From: Leifsonia sp. Root227
GTDB taxonomy: Bacteria > Actinomycetota > Actinomycetes > Actinomycetales > Microbacteriaceae
Assembly (NCBI RefSeq): GCF_001428745.1
Contig: NZ_LMIO01000001.1
Span: 180,734-244,733, forward strand
Length of the DNA: 64,000 bases
Reading direction: 5' to 3'
Below, piece after piece: positions 16,225 through 25,112 of the stretch. Under the pieces are notes generated by a model that was given only the letters and a program-made list of their open reading frames with translations, had not been told where the DNA came from and searched no databases. A program made the translations under genes and the position numbers. Position 1 is the stretch's first letter, and each line of letters begins with the position of its first letter.

Positions 16225-17106
16225 TCACACCGCATCCACCGGGAACTCCGCCGGGTACGGCTCCCCGAAGTCCGCCGACCTGCTCACCGCCGACCAGGCG
16301 AGGTCGTCGGAGAGCAGGCGGCGGTCGTGGGCGACGCTCATCTCGGTCGCGGTGACGCCGAGGGGGAGGTGGTCTGGGATGTTCGCGCGCTTGGCGACGG
16401 TCACCAGGATCTCGGCGGCGCGCACAGGGTCGCCTGCCGGACCGGAGGTGGTCTGCCGCATCCGCTTGTTCATCGCGCCGACCGTGCTCTCGTACTGTTC
16501 CGGCACGTCGCGAACCTCCATCGACGAGCCCGCCCAGTCCGTGGCGAACCCGCTCGGCTCGACCACGAGCACCTTCACACCGAAGGGGGCGGTCTCGACG
16601 CGGAGCACGCGGCTGAAGCCGTCGATCGCGAACTTGGCCGCCTGGTATGAGGCGATTCCGGGGGAGCCTCCGACACGGCCGCCGACCGACGAGAACTGGA
16701 TGACCAGTCCTCCGCCCTGCGCCCGCAGGACGGGGATGGCCGCCTTGGAGACGTTGTAGACGCCCCAGAAGTTCGTCTCGAACTGGGTGCGGAAGTCGGC
16801 GTCGTCCGTCGTCTCGATCGGGGAGACGTTCGCGTAGCCGGCGTTGTTGACGATGACGTCGACAGAGCCGAAGCGGTCTCTGGCGGTGTCGAGCGCAGCC
16901 CGGGCCTGGACGGCGTCGGTGACGTCGAGCTGCAGGGGGCGGATGCGGTCGCCGTAGGTGGCGACGAGGTCGTCGAGCTGCTCCGGGCGGCGGGCCGTCG
17001 CCGCCACGCGGTCACCGGCCTCGAGGGCGGCGACGGCGAGGGCGCGGCCGAAGCCGCGGGAGGATCCGGTGATGAACCAGGTCTGGGTCGTGGGGTTCTG
17101 TGTCAT
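16225..17106 (-). CDS. Short-chain dehydrogenase/reductase
   Basis: A 293-residue classical SDR. The cofactor motif GSSRGFGRAL is at about 14-23, NNAGYAN near 86-92, catalytic Ser in SSVGG near 139, and YQAAKFA supplies the Tyr and Lys near 154-158. These oxidoreductases act on a broad range of carbonyls. It is transcribed divergently from a TetR gene 59 bp away, with a palindrome between them, so it is the probable target of that repressor. Confidence 0.92.
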   Translation of the reverse strand: MTQNPTTQTWFITGSSRGFGRALAVAALEAGDRVAATARRPEQLDDLVATYGDRIRPLQLDVTDAVQARAALDTARDRFGSVDVIVNNAGYANVSPIETTDDADFRTQFETNFWGVYNVSKAAIPVLRAQGGGLVIQFSSVGGRVGGSPGIASYQAAKFAIDGFSRVLRVETAPFGVKVLVVEPSGFATDWAGSSMEVRDVPEQYESTVGAMNKRMRQTTSGPAGDPVRAAEILVTVAKRANIPDHLPLGVTATEMSVAHDRRLLSDDLAWSAVSRSADFGEPYPAEFPVDAV

Positions 17107-17110
17107 GGGG

Positions 17111-17133
17111 TTAATGAAACATCGTTTCTTTAA
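17111..17133. promoter_or_regulatory. 23-bp palindromic operator between SDR and TetR genes
   Basis: The arms 17111-17120 (TTAATGAAAC) and 17124-17133 (GTTTCTTTAA) pair with one mismatch around ATC. The site overlaps the promoter region of the SDR gene and the expected -35 of the TetR gene (-10 TAAACT at 17154-17159). Typical size and position for a TetR-family operator. Confidence 0.65.
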
Positions 17134-17165
17134 CTAATGCAACTCGGTTGCGGTAAACTCTCGGC

Positions 17166-17831
17166 GTGACCACAACCGAACCAGCAGCGGGCACGTTCCG
17201 GCGCGCCAGATCCCCCGAGGCGAAGGCCGCGCGGGAACAGGCGATCCTGGATGCGGCGCGAGCCCTCGCAGCCGAGCGCGGCATCCGAGAGGTCACGCTC
17301 ACCGACATCGCCGACGCGGTCGGGATGCACAAGTCGGCCATGCTGCGCTACTTCGAGACCAGGGAAGAGATCTTCCTGCGCCTGACCGCCGACGGGTGGC
17401 GCGAGTGGACGCCTGTCGTGTGCGCCAGGGTGCGCGCGGCGAGCGGAACCTCCGCCGTCGCCGCATCCTTCGCGTCGTCGCTCGCCGAACGAGGCGCGTT
17501 CTGCGACCTGCTCGCCCAGGCGCCCATGAACCTCGAGCGCAACGTGTCCGTCGAGGCCGTCCGCGCCTTCAAGCTGACGACCGGGGAGTCGCTCGCGCTG
17601 ATCGTCGCAGCCGTCAGGGAGACGATCCCCGGCCTGACCCCGGCCGCAGCCGTCGACCTCGTCGCCACCGCCACCTCCCTCGCCGGCACGTTCTGGCAGA
17701 TCTCCACCCCACCTCCGGAGATCGCCGAGCTCTACCGCACCGACCCTCGGCTCGGGCACGCTCTGGTGGACCTGGAGCCGCGGCTCCGGCGCATCCTGGC
17801 CGCTTACCTCGTCGGGGCGGTCGCGGAGTAG
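17166..17831 (+). CDS. TetR-family transcriptional regulator
   Basis: A 221-residue regulator. The N-terminal HTH (about 20-65) reads AILDAARALAAERGIREVTLTDIADAVGMHKSAMLRYF, and the remaining helices form the ligand-binding domain. GTG 17166 lies 6 bp after TAAACT, so the mRNA is probably leaderless. It likely represses the divergent SDR gene and itself through the palindrome at 17111-17133. The 3' end overlaps a convergent membrane protein gene by 28 bp. Confidence 0.92.
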   Translation: MTTTEPAAGTFRRARSPEAKAAREQAILDAARALAAERGIREVTLTDIADAVGMHKSAMLRYFETREEIFLRLTADGWREWTPVVCARVRAASGTSAVAASFASSLAERGAFCDLLAQAPMNLERNVSVEAVRAFKLTTGESLALIVAAVRETIPGLTPAAAVDLVATATSLAGTFWQISTPPPEIAELYRTDPRLGHALVDLEPRLRRILAAYLVGAVAE

Positions 17832-18217
17832 CCGCGCGTACCGCGAAGCGCGCTCACCGTCGTCGCAGCGAGCACCACCACCCCGATCGCCTCCACGATC
17901 ACCGTCTCCGGCACCAGCGTGAAGTCCCACGACTCTGTGATGCCGAACAGCCCGACGGTCAGCGCGAGGAGCAGAGCGGCGAGGCTCGCGATCACGAAGA
18001 GCAGGCTGAGCACCGTCGCGAGGGCGAGAAGTCTGCCGCGGAGGAAGAGCATCCCGAGTGCCAGGACGATGCCGGCGATGCCGTTCAGCACGAAGAGAAC
18101 GCCGAGCAGACCGCCGACGCCGTCGAAGATCAGGAAGATGTGGATGGCGGCGATCACGAGGAGCACGATCGCGCTGATGATGCGCAGGGCCCTGAGGGCC
18201 GTTCCGCTGTCGTTCAT
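17804..18217 (-). CDS. Small four-helix membrane protein, unknown function
   Basis: A 137-residue protein with four hydrophobic helices (about 9-28, 36-56, 62-88, 100-122) and short hydrophilic ends. ATG 18217 is chosen because the sequence before it (to an ATG at 18259) is not coding-like. It stands alone, convergent with the TetR gene and downstream of the LTA-synthase-like operon by about 80 bp on the same strand. No family recognised. Confidence 0.6.
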   Translation of the reverse strand: MNDSGTALRALRIISAIVLLVIAAIHIFLIFDGVGGLLGVLFVLNGIAGIVLALGMLFLRGRLLALATVLSLLFVIASLAALLLALTVGLFGITESWDFTLVPETVIVEAIGVVVLAATTVSALRGTRGYSATAPTR

Positions 18218-18298
18218 GGGTGTACCTGCTTCCGGTGAGTGCTGGTGGATGGGGACCACAGGGAGAACACGAAGGGGATGCGTGGAAGGTTCACGAGG

Positions 18299-19963
18299 TC
18301 ACCCTCCGTACGCCGAGAAGAACCGGTTGCGGAACGCATCCATCCGCCAGACCGGCGCCGTCGGCGACGGAAGCATCGTCGGCTGCCAGCCCCACGACGC
18401 GATGCGCTGCGTCACGGCGGGGTCTTTGGCGATGATGCTCACCGGCACGTCGTGGTTGGCGCCTGCACCGCTGACGACGCTCGCCGGCTGGTGGTCGCCG
18501 AGGACGACCATCACGAGGTTCGGGTCGTCGAACGTCGTGAGGAACGAGAACAGCGAGCCCATCGTGTACTGGATCGACTGGCCGTAGAGCTCCTGGACGT
18601 GCTGCCGGCTCTGCCAGACCGTGCTGGGCGGAAGGCCCTGCGCCGGCTGGGAATCGTAGATCGAGCCGTCGCCGATGGCTTCCCACGGCACGGGATGCGG
18701 GAGCGGCGTCCACGGGGTGTGCGACGAGACGAAGTCGATCTCCGCCATCAGCGGGGCGTGGGGACGGGCGAGCTCGTGTTGCTGGAAGTAGGAGAGCGTG
18801 TACTGGTCCGGCACCCTGGCATAGCTGAACTTCGGTCCCTGGTATCCCACGTTGGTCGCGTTGAGCTGCGTGCCGTAGTGGTAGAACGAGCTGCCGACCG
18901 GCCACGGCTTGGTGTCGGAGGGGACGTCGCTGATGGTGCGCCAGCCCGCGCGGCGGAAGGCGTCGCTGAGGGTGAGCCGGTGACCTGCGGTGACCTGGTC
19001 GTACTTCTGCTGCGAGTCGACCCAGAGCCCGGTCTGCAGGGTCGCATGCGCGAGCCAGCTGATGCCGCCGAACGTCGATGAGGTGAGGAAGGCGCTTCGT
19101 TCGGAGTACCCGTGGGCGGCGAGCTGGGCGTCGCCGTCGCGGAGCACCGCATCCACCCCCGAGGAGAACGGTGTGCCCTGCACGGCGACCTGTCCGTAGC
19201 TCTCCACGAACGCGATGATGACGTCCTTCCCTTTCAGCCCGGTGAGCAGATCGGATGCGGGGAGTTGCGCATACGGGTCCGTCGCGCCCGCCCGGTCGAA
19301 CGCGGCCTGGTCGCGCTCCGCGGCGGCGGCCTGGTCGACCTTGGCCACCGTCTCGGAGAGCGCGTCGGCCGCGGCGACCGGCTGGCCGGGCACGAGCTGC
19401 GCGCCGACAAGGGCGAGGGCGAGCCAACCCGCCGTGACCGCGGAGGCGCCGATCAGGCTGGGCGCCCGGCGCCGCCCGAGGACGGCGGCCAGGTGCAGCA
19501 GCGACGCCGAGACCGCGACGGTCGCTCCGATGGCGGCGATGGCGAGCAGCACCACCAGGAGCACGGCGAGGACGGGACCGGTCGAGTCGCTCACCACGCC
19601 GTAGCCGTCGGACAGTTCCGGCCAGCCGGTCACCACGTCGAACGTGCGGCCGACCGTGGCGGTGAACGTGCGGTCGAGGGCGGCGCCGACGATCGAGAGC
19701 ACGATGAGCGTCGCGGCGAGCACGGCGACGATCCGGCGGGCAGGGCGCCAGGGGAGGAGGACGAGCACGACGAGAGCGACGAGGGCGTCGAGCGGGATGC
19801 GCAGCAGGGCGAGCGGCGACCAGGATGCGATCAGCCCTGGAGCGAGGGACGCCACGAACACGGTGACGGCGGCGAGGACCGTTCTGATCGTCGCTGCGGC
19901 GCGACGGCGCTGGCCGGGGTGCCGGCGGGGGTGCTGGCGCGGGTGCTGGCGGTCGGGCATCAT
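18299..19963 (-). CDS. LTA-synthase-like membrane phosphatase/sulfatase-fold protein
   Basis: A 554-residue protein with a basic N-terminus, four or five membrane helices (about 22-200) and an extracytoplasmic alkaline-phosphatase-superfamily domain. Visible landmarks are KDVIIAFVESYGQ (metal-binding start, about 256), SSTFGGISW (candidate nucleophile Thr/Ser, near 302) and VMVVLGDHQPAS (metal-binding, near 485). This is the LtaS/phosphoglycerol-transferase type, not an FGly sulfatase (no CxPxR). It ends a seven-gene coupled operon; its ATG overlaps the RibD-like gene stop by 4 bp. It may transfer or hydrolyse a phospholipid-derived head group at the outer membrane face (inference). Confidence 0.82.
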   Translation of the reverse strand: MMPDRQHPRQHPRRHPGQRRRAAATIRTVLAAVTVFVASLAPGLIASWSPLALLRIPLDALVALVVLVLLPWRPARRIVAVLAATLIVLSIVGAALDRTFTATVGRTFDVVTGWPELSDGYGVVSDSTGPVLAVLLVVLLAIAAIGATVAVSASLLHLAAVLGRRRAPSLIGASAVTAGWLALALVGAQLVPGQPVAAADALSETVAKVDQAAAAERDQAAFDRAGATDPYAQLPASDLLTGLKGKDVIIAFVESYGQVAVQGTPFSSGVDAVLRDGDAQLAAHGYSERSAFLTSSTFGGISWLAHATLQTGLWVDSQQKYDQVTAGHRLTLSDAFRRAGWRTISDVPSDTKPWPVGSSFYHYGTQLNATNVGYQGPKFSYARVPDQYTLSYFQQHELARPHAPLMAEIDFVSSHTPWTPLPHPVPWEAIGDGSIYDSQPAQGLPPSTVWQSRQHVQELYGQSIQYTMGSLFSFLTTFDDPNLVMVVLGDHQPASVVSGAGANHDVPVSIIAKDPAVTQRIASWGWQPTMLPSPTAPVWRMDAFRNRFFSAYGG

Positions 19964-20733
19964 CGCCTCCCCGGAACCGACGGCACGACCTCGGCCGCAC
20001 GCCCGGTCTGCACCGTCGCCTGACCAGTCGTCCGCGCGGTCGCCACCTCCTCGAACCGGCTGGACAGCGCGTACCGCAGCAGCACCACATCCCCGATGGT
20101 GCGGGTCTCCGCCAGGGTGGCCCTGCGCTCGCCCGTCCACGGGAACAGGGCGTCGCCGACGAACCGGGGCGCGCGCCTGTCGCCGACGAAGATGGGCGCG
20201 ATCGCGAGCTGCAGCTCGTCGGCCAGGTCGCCGGCGAGGAACTGTGTGAGCGTCGTCCCTCCGCCCTCGACCATGAGCCGCCGCGCGCCGCGGTCGCCCA
20301 GGTCGCAGAGCACGTCGGCCATCCGCACCTCGTCGCCCAGGGCGATGACGCGTGCCGCAGCGCCCAGCCGTCTCCGGATGCGCCGTTCCTCCCCGCGCGG
20401 GCAGTAGACCAGCTTGGTCGTGTCGCCCTCGGTGAAGAAGGCAGAGCGCGGGTCGAGGTCGCCGGAGGCCGTGACGGTCACCTTCCACGGCGAACGCCCG
20501 AGCCCCGACTGCGTGCGACGCCCCTGGCGCGCCGCACTGCGGACGAGCAGCCGGGGGTTGTCGAGGCGGATCGTGCGTGCGCCGACCAGGATCGCGTCGC
20601 TGTCCGCCCGCACCTGGTCGACCCTGTCGAAGTCCTCTGCGTTGGAGAGGGCCAGCCTGGGCGGGCGCGCTGTGTCGAGGTAGCCGTCGAGCGAGACGGC
20701 GCAGCTCAGGGTGACGTACGGGGTGGCTGTCAC
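19960..20733 (-). CDS. RibD C-terminal/DHFR-fold reductase
   Basis: A 257-residue cytoplasmic NADPH-dependent reductase of the RibD_C superfamily. It has the family start TLSCAVSLDGYL, the DAILVGARTIRLDNP segment and the nucleotide-binding VEGGGTTLTQFL loop near 178. The deaminase domain of full RibD is absent. In riboflavin synthesis such enzymes reduce a ribosylamino-pyrimidine; related stand-alone proteins reduce pterins or other heterocycles. GTG 20733 follows GAGGAGGAAACGACC and overlaps the upstream stop by 4 bp. Location beside a pterin-synthase-like gene suggests a heterocycle reductant role (inference). Confidence 0.88.
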   Translation of the reverse strand: MTATPYVTLSCAVSLDGYLDTARPPRLALSNAEDFDRVDQVRADSDAILVGARTIRLDNPRLLVRSAARQGRRTQSGLGRSPWKVTVTASGDLDPRSAFFTEGDTTKLVYCPRGEERRIRRRLGAAARVIALGDEVRMADVLCDLGDRGARRLMVEGGGTTLTQFLAGDLADELQLAIAPIFVGDRRAPRFVGDALFPWTGERRATLAETRTIGDVVLLRYALSSRFEEVATARTTGQATVQTGRAAEVVPSVPGRR

Positions 20734-21782
20734 GGTCGTTTCCTCCTCTGGACGATGGTGGCGAGCATGGTCCCGAGCACGCCGGGCACCAGTGAGACGA
20801 TCGCGAGCACCCCGAACAGGGTGGCCGCGGAGACCCCGGCCGCCGTGCCGAATCCGGCGACGGCGAAGGCCCAGCCAGCGGCGCCCTCGCGGGGACCCCA
20901 TCCACCGAGATTGAGGGGGATGGCCGCGGCGAGCAGCACGACGACCGCGAGCACGAGCATCCGCACAGGGGGCACTTCGGCGCCGACCGCTGCTGTCGCG
21001 ATGGCGAACGTGGCGATGTGGCAGCAGCACACCACGACGGATGCGCCGATCGCCTGGGCTGCGACCGCCGGCGACCCGAGGCCGACGCGCAGCTGCGCCG
21101 CCTCCCGCCTCAGCACGTTCCGCACCCTGGCGCTCGCGACGGCCGCGATGGTCGCGGCCAGCACGACCACGGCTGCCCCGATGCCGAGCGCGGGGAACAC
21201 GACGCCACCGAAGTCCGCCGCTCCCGCGTCGACGCCGCCCGCGGTGGCGCCCGCGGTGCCGAACGCCGCGCCCCCGGCGACGATCACGAGCACGGTGATC
21301 GCGACCTGCACCACCTGACCGACCGAGCGCTCCACCGCGACGGCGCGTGCCGCCGTTCCCAGACGCTCCGCGCTGCGGCCGTGGTCGACGGCCCTGTGCA
21401 CGTCCCCGATCACCCCGCCGGGCAGCACGGTGTTGAGGAACTGCGACCGGTAGTACATGCCGACGGCCCTGGACCACGGCAGGCCGACACCCAGCCGGCG
21501 CGCGATCACGGTCCAGCGCCAGGCCGCCGCGGCCGTCGCGATGGCCGCGAGCACGATCGCCGCCCCCACTGTCCCCGCGTCGAGGCTCTGCACGCCGTGC
21601 AGGAACGGCCCCGTGCCGACCCGCGCGACGATGGCGGCGAGCACACCCGCGCCCACGACCGCCCGCGCCGTCACGCCGAACCACCGCGACCGCACGACCG
21701 CCAGGGCGGGCGCGCGCCACCGGTGGCCGCCGACGACCTGGCCACGCACGGTCGTCGGCGTCGGCGCCACTGTGTCAGCCAT
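20730..21782 (-). CDS. Flippase-like (YbhN/AglD-type) integral membrane protein
   Basis: A 350-residue protein with about eight transmembrane helices of the lysylphosphatidylglycerol-synthase-TM/UPF0104 superfamily. Family signposts: RSQFLNTVLPGGVIGDVHRA near residue 108 and a late IPLNLGGWGPREGAAGWAF near 285. Relatives are proposed or shown to move or modify lipid-linked molecules. The ATG shares one base with the upstream methyltransferase stop (21782). Within the operon it is the most natural candidate for moving a lipid-linked product across the membrane. Confidence 0.83.
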   Translation of the reverse strand: MADTVAPTPTTVRGQVVGGHRWRAPALAVVRSRWFGVTARAVVGAGVLAAIVARVGTGPFLHGVQSLDAGTVGAAIVLAAIATAAAAWRWTVIARRLGVGLPWSRAVGMYYRSQFLNTVLPGGVIGDVHRAVDHGRSAERLGTAARAVAVERSVGQVVQVAITVLVIVAGGAAFGTAGATAGGVDAGAADFGGVVFPALGIGAAVVVLAATIAAVASARVRNVLRREAAQLRVGLGSPAVAAQAIGASVVVCCCHIATFAIATAAVGAEVPPVRMLVLAVVVLLAAAIPLNLGGWGPREGAAGWAFAVAGFGTAAGVSAATLFGVLAIVSLVPGVLGTMLATIVQRRKRP

Positions 21783-22600
21783 CAGCGCGGCCACGCCAGC
21801 ACATCGAGGTGGTAGACCACGGCCGAAGCGTCGCCGCGGTCGAGCTGGTCGTGCCGGAGAGCCCGATACCCGGCGAGGTCGTCTCCGAGTTCCGGGGACT
21901 GCTCCTCCGCCGCGTCCACCCAGCCGTCGAACCACTCGCGCAGGAGCCGCGGCTCGCGGTCGTCGAGCCGCCAGCTCGTGCGGGCCTGCCGCACGTTCCA
22001 GCCCGCCTGCTCGAACAGCCCGCGCACGATCGGACCGCCGTAGCGTCCGAGCAGCCTCCTGCCATGCACCTCCCGGCGCTGGTGCGCGTTGAAGGCGTCG
22101 CCGACGCGCTTGTCCAGCGCATCCCACGGCCGCAGCTCGACCTCGCCCGTCACACTGAGCGAGACGAACGCCGGCGCTGCCACCTGGATGCACGCATCCA
22201 CGATGGCGTGCGCCTCCGCCGCGGTGAGCACGTCGAGCAGCGCAGAGGCCGTCACCAGGGACGCCCCGCGCAGATCGTCCGCACTGAGGAGGTCGAGTTC
22301 GCCGACCCTGGTGCGGATGGACACGGGCCGGTCGTCGCGGTCGAGCGGGGGAGGCGGGTCGAGGGCGCGGTCGGTGAGGTCGGCGTTCCAGTCGTGGAGC
22401 ACCCAGGTCTGGCCGCCGGGCAGCATGGGTGCAAGCCAGCGCATCAGCGAGCCGGTGCCGCTGCCGAGATCGTGCACGGTGTACGGGCCGACGCCCAGCA
22501 GGGGTGGGATGGCCAGCGCGAGGTCTCCGGAACGCGCCCGCGCGTCCTCGGCCTCGCGCAGCGCCAGCCAGTCGCTGCTGACGTCGAGGATGTCGCTCAC
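21782..22600 (-). CDS. Class I SAM-dependent methyltransferase
   Basis: A 272-residue methyltransferase. Motif I is VHDLGSGTGSLMRWL (about 42), followed by an acidic motif II (VLHDWN) and a VTASALLDVLT strand. The C-terminal third includes a WRLDDREPRLLREWFDGW segment I do not recognise. GTG 22600 overlaps the glycosyltransferase stop by 4 bp. Fourth gene of the coupled operon. Confidence 0.83.
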   Translation of the reverse strand: MSDILDVSSDWLALREAEDARARSGDLALAIPPLLGVGPYTVHDLGSGTGSLMRWLAPMLPGGQTWVLHDWNADLTDRALDPPPPLDRDDRPVSIRTRVGELDLLSADDLRGASLVTASALLDVLTAAEAHAIVDACIQVAAPAFVSLSVTGEVELRPWDALDKRVGDAFNAHQRREVHGRRLLGRYGGPIVRGLFEQAGWNVRQARTSWRLDDREPRLLREWFDGWVDAAEEQSPELGDDLAGYRALRHDQLDRGDASAVVYHLDVLAWPR

Positions 22601-23664
22601 GATCGCACCTCGGCTCCGGTCGAGGCTCGTACCGCCTGGGCACGCCTGGTCGGGATGGTCGCTGCGGCCGAGAGCGCCGTCGCCACCGCCTGCGTGGTGG
22701 CGGCCCAGCTCGGCAGCGATCCGCGCGCATCCATCGCCGCCGCGCGCAGGTCCTGTCGCCGCGCAGCGTCCGCCCACCACTGGCGCAGCACGAGTCCCAG
22801 CGCCCACGGGTCGTCCGGCGGAACGATCATCGCGGCACGGCCGTCCCCGATGGACTCGGAGATGCCGCCGACCCCTGTCGTCAGCACCGGGATGCCGTGC
22901 GCCAGCGCGTCGGCGACCGCCATCCCGTAGCTCTCGCTGCGTGACGGCAAGACGGCCAGGTCGGCCTGTGCGTACGCGTCCTGGAGTGCGCGGCCGGTGA
23001 GCACGCCGCGGAAGGAGGCACGGTCGGCGATCCCGCCCGCCACCGCCGCTGCCCGCACGGCGGCCGCGAACTCCGGCTCCGTCGCGAGCGATCCGGCGAA
23101 TGTGCACGACCAGCCGCCGATGTCGGCCGCTCCGGCGAGAGCCGTCACCAGCAGGTCCTGCCCCTTGTGCGGCGCGACCGCGGCGACGCAGAGCAGCCGG
23201 GCTCCGGACGCGGAGGGCACGGAGGCGACGGCGGCGTCTGTCCCCGGATGCGCGACCACGATCCTCCGCGGATCGGCCGCGTCCTGCGCGATGAGTTCCG
23301 CGCGGGTCCACCTGCTCGTCGCGATGATGCTCACCGCCGACCGCAGCGCGTCGCGCTCGTCGTCGCCGAGCTCGTGCGCGACCATGTGGGCGAGCACGAG
23401 CATCCGGAGGCGGGGGCTGTGCGCCACGATCGCCGCCGGTTCGCGGCCGACGAGCAGCCCGTCGACCAGCGCGACGGCGTCGTCGGGGAGCTGCGCGAGC
23501 GCGTGCGCCAGGCCGCCATCGGTCTCCGGGACCAGGAGGGTGCTCACGTCCCAGCCGTCCGAGAGCAGGCCGTCGCGGACCCGCTTGTCGTAGACGTTCC
23601 CCCCACTCACGCGCTCCGGATCGTCGAGCATGTCTGGGACCACGAAGAAGACGGGCGCACTCAC
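22597..23664 (-). CDS. GT4-type glycosyltransferase
   Basis: A 355-residue GT-B glycosyltransferase. Its N-terminal half has a [13 protein letters not shown] loop, typical of the acceptor domain. The C-terminal donor domain carries [13 protein letters not shown] and the signature [21 protein letters not shown] with the E-x7-E spacing seen in family 4. GTG 23664 is preferred because it overlaps the pterin-synthase-like stop by 4 bp, as with the other junctions here; an ATG at 23688 is possible. It presumably glycosylates an intermediate of this pathway; the sugar is unknown. Confidence 0.85.
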   Translation of the reverse strand: MSAPVFFVVPDMLDDPERVSGGNVYDKRVRDGLLSDGWDVSTLLVPETDGGLAHALAQLPDDAVALVDGLLVGREPAAIVAHSPRLRMLVLAHMVAHELGDDERDALRSAVSIIATSRWTRAELIAQDAADPRRIVVAHPGTDAAVASVPSASGARLLCVAAVAPHKGQDLLVTALAGAADIGGWSCTFAGSLATEPEFAAAVRAAAVAGGIADRASFRGVLTGRALQDAYAQADLAVLPSRSESYGMAVADALAHGIPVLTTGVGGISESIGDGRAAMIVPPDDPWALGLVLRQWWADAARRQDLRAAAMDARGSLPSWAATTQAVATALSAAATIPTRRAQAVRASTGAEVRS

Positions 23665-24056
23665 AGCGGCCTCGAATAGCTCGCCCACGCGATGTGGGAC
23701 TCGTGCAGGGTGACGGAGACGGAGGCGATGCTGTTCGTCCCCAGCCCGCCGTCGGCTGCGCGGGCGGCGAGCCGGTCGGCGATGACCCGGCAGAGCACCT
23801 CGGTGGTGGTGTTCGTCCCGGCGAACTCCGGTTCGTCGTCGAGGTTGCGGTAGGTGAGCGAGCCGGTGATCTCGCCGAGCACAGCGGTCACCAGGCCGAT
23901 GTCGACCACGATGCCGTCCGCATCCACGTCGTCGGCGCCGAACGTTGCGTCCACGATGAACGTGGCGCCGTGCAGCCGCTGGGCGGGGCCGAACACCTCG
24001 CCGGTGAAGCTGTGCGCGACCATCATGTGGTCCCGCACGGTGACGGTGTAAGGCAT
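23661..24056 (-). CDS. 6-pyruvoyl/6-carboxy-tetrahydropterin synthase-like protein
   Basis: A 131-residue member of the PTPS/QueD fold family. The overall pattern is recognisable: AHSFTG at 14-19 with the first zinc-type His (His15), [13 protein letters not shown] where the second and third zinc histidines of HGH usually sit, [23 protein letters not shown] for the substrate loop, and [12 protein letters not shown] for the catalytic Glu. Only the first His of HGH remains (HGA), and the catalytic Cys of QueD/PTPS is not in its usual place. It may bind a different metal or substrate. Overlaps its neighbours by 1 and 4 bp. Confidence 0.82.
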   Translation of the reverse strand: MPYTVTVRDHMMVAHSFTGEVFGPAQRLHGATFIVDATFGADDVDADGIVVDIGLVTAVLGEITGSLTYRNLDDEPEFAGTNTTTEVLCRVIADRLAARAADGGLGTNSIASVSVTLHESHIAWASYSRPL

Positions 24057-25033
24057 CAGGCGTCCGTCCAATCGATCGTGTGGCAGATGTCGGCGGTGCG
24101 ACCTCCGGCGAGCGCGGAGAGCACTTGGGGGAGGTCCCGCCACGACGACGCGGACGTGAGCAGCGCGTCGAATGCGGCGTCGTGCAGGAGGTCGAGAGCG
24201 AGCGTCAGCCGGTCGCGGGTGGTCCGCCGGTCTCGCCGCCGAAGGGCGACCGCTCCCACTTGGCTCGACCGGATGGTGAGGCGCCTGGCGTGGAAGTCCG
24301 CGCCGAGCATGATGCTGACGGGGCGGTCGCCGTACCAGCTCGCCTCGATCACCTCGCCGTCGTCCACGACGGTCTCCAGCGCGAGCCGCAGCCCAGCCTC
24401 CGAGCCGCTCGCGTTGACCACGATGTCGCGGTCGCGCGGCGCCTCCTCCGGCAGGGCGAAGCCGACGCCGAGCCGTTCCGCGACCGCGCGCCGCGACGGG
24501 TCGGCATCCACCAGCACCACCTCGGCACCGGGGATGCGGTGCGCGAGCCTGGCGACGCTGCAGCCGATCATGCCGGCGCCCACCACCGTGATCCTGTCGC
24601 CCAGCAGCGGTGCCGCGTCCCACAGCACGTTCACCGCGGTCTCGACGGCACCGGCGAGCAGCGCCCTCCTGGGCGGCACCCCTTCCGGCACGGGAACGAC
24701 GGCATCGCCCGGCACCACGAACGCCGACTGGTGCGGGAACAGTGTGAACACGACACGCCCCCGCAACTCGGACGGTCCGCCCTCGACGGTGCCGACGTTC
24801 AGGTAGCCGTACTTCACCGGCCACGGGAAGTCGCCGTCCTGGAACGGGGCGCGCATCCTGTCGTGCTCGCTCACCGGCACGTGGCCGCCGAACACCGTCG
24901 ACTCCGTGCCCTTGCTCACCGCGGTGTGCAGCGTGCGGACGAGCACCTCGCCGTCGCCCGGCTCTCCGACGGGCTCGCTCCGCAGCGACCCGGAGCCGGG
25001 ACGTTCGGTCCAGAATGCGGTTGCCTCCACCAC
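24056..25033 (-). CDS. Zinc-type (MDR) alcohol/polyol dehydrogenase
   Basis: A 325-residue medium-chain dehydrogenase. It has a GroES-like N-terminus, [17 protein letters not shown] as the Rossmann motif (about 153), and DADPSR as the NAD-side acidic end. Full structural-zinc cysteine clusters are lacking, and the N-terminal catalytic zinc ligands are not of the classical Cys-His form, as in some sugar-acting MDR proteins that abstract electrons from a carbohydrate. GTG 25033 follows GAGGAGGGGAC. First gene of the coupled operon; its stop shares one base with the next start (24056). Confidence 0.82.
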   Translation of the reverse strand: MVEATAFWTERPGSGSLRSEPVGEPGDGEVLVRTLHTAVSKGTESTVFGGHVPVSEHDRMRAPFQDGDFPWPVKYGYLNVGTVEGGPSELRGRVVFTLFPHQSAFVVPGDAVVPVPEGVPPRRALLAGAVETAVNVLWDAAPLLGDRITVVGAGMIGCSVARLAHRIPGAEVVLVDADPSRRAVAERLGVGFALPEEAPRDRDIVVNASGSEAGLRLALETVVDDGEVIEASWYGDRPVSIMLGADFHARRLTIRSSQVGAVALRRRDRRTTRDRLTLALDLLHDAAFDALLTSASSWRDLPQVLSALAGGRTADICHTIDWTDA

Positions 25034-25112
25034 GTCCCCTCCTCGATGAACCATCTGTGCGCTCGTGGCGTGTTAACGAACAGGTGCCATACAGGGAAGA
25101 CACGAGGCGAAC

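Noticed and set aside
18299..19963. LTA-synthase-like protein as an FGly-dependent sulfatase
   Set aside because: It lacks C/S-x-P-x-R and matches the LtaS pattern, so it is not a likely client of the FGE.
18239..20249. Long plus-strand frames opposite the LTA-synthase-like and RibD genes
   Set aside because: Compositionally biased antisense frames; the minus-strand proteins have clear family motifs and coupled starts.
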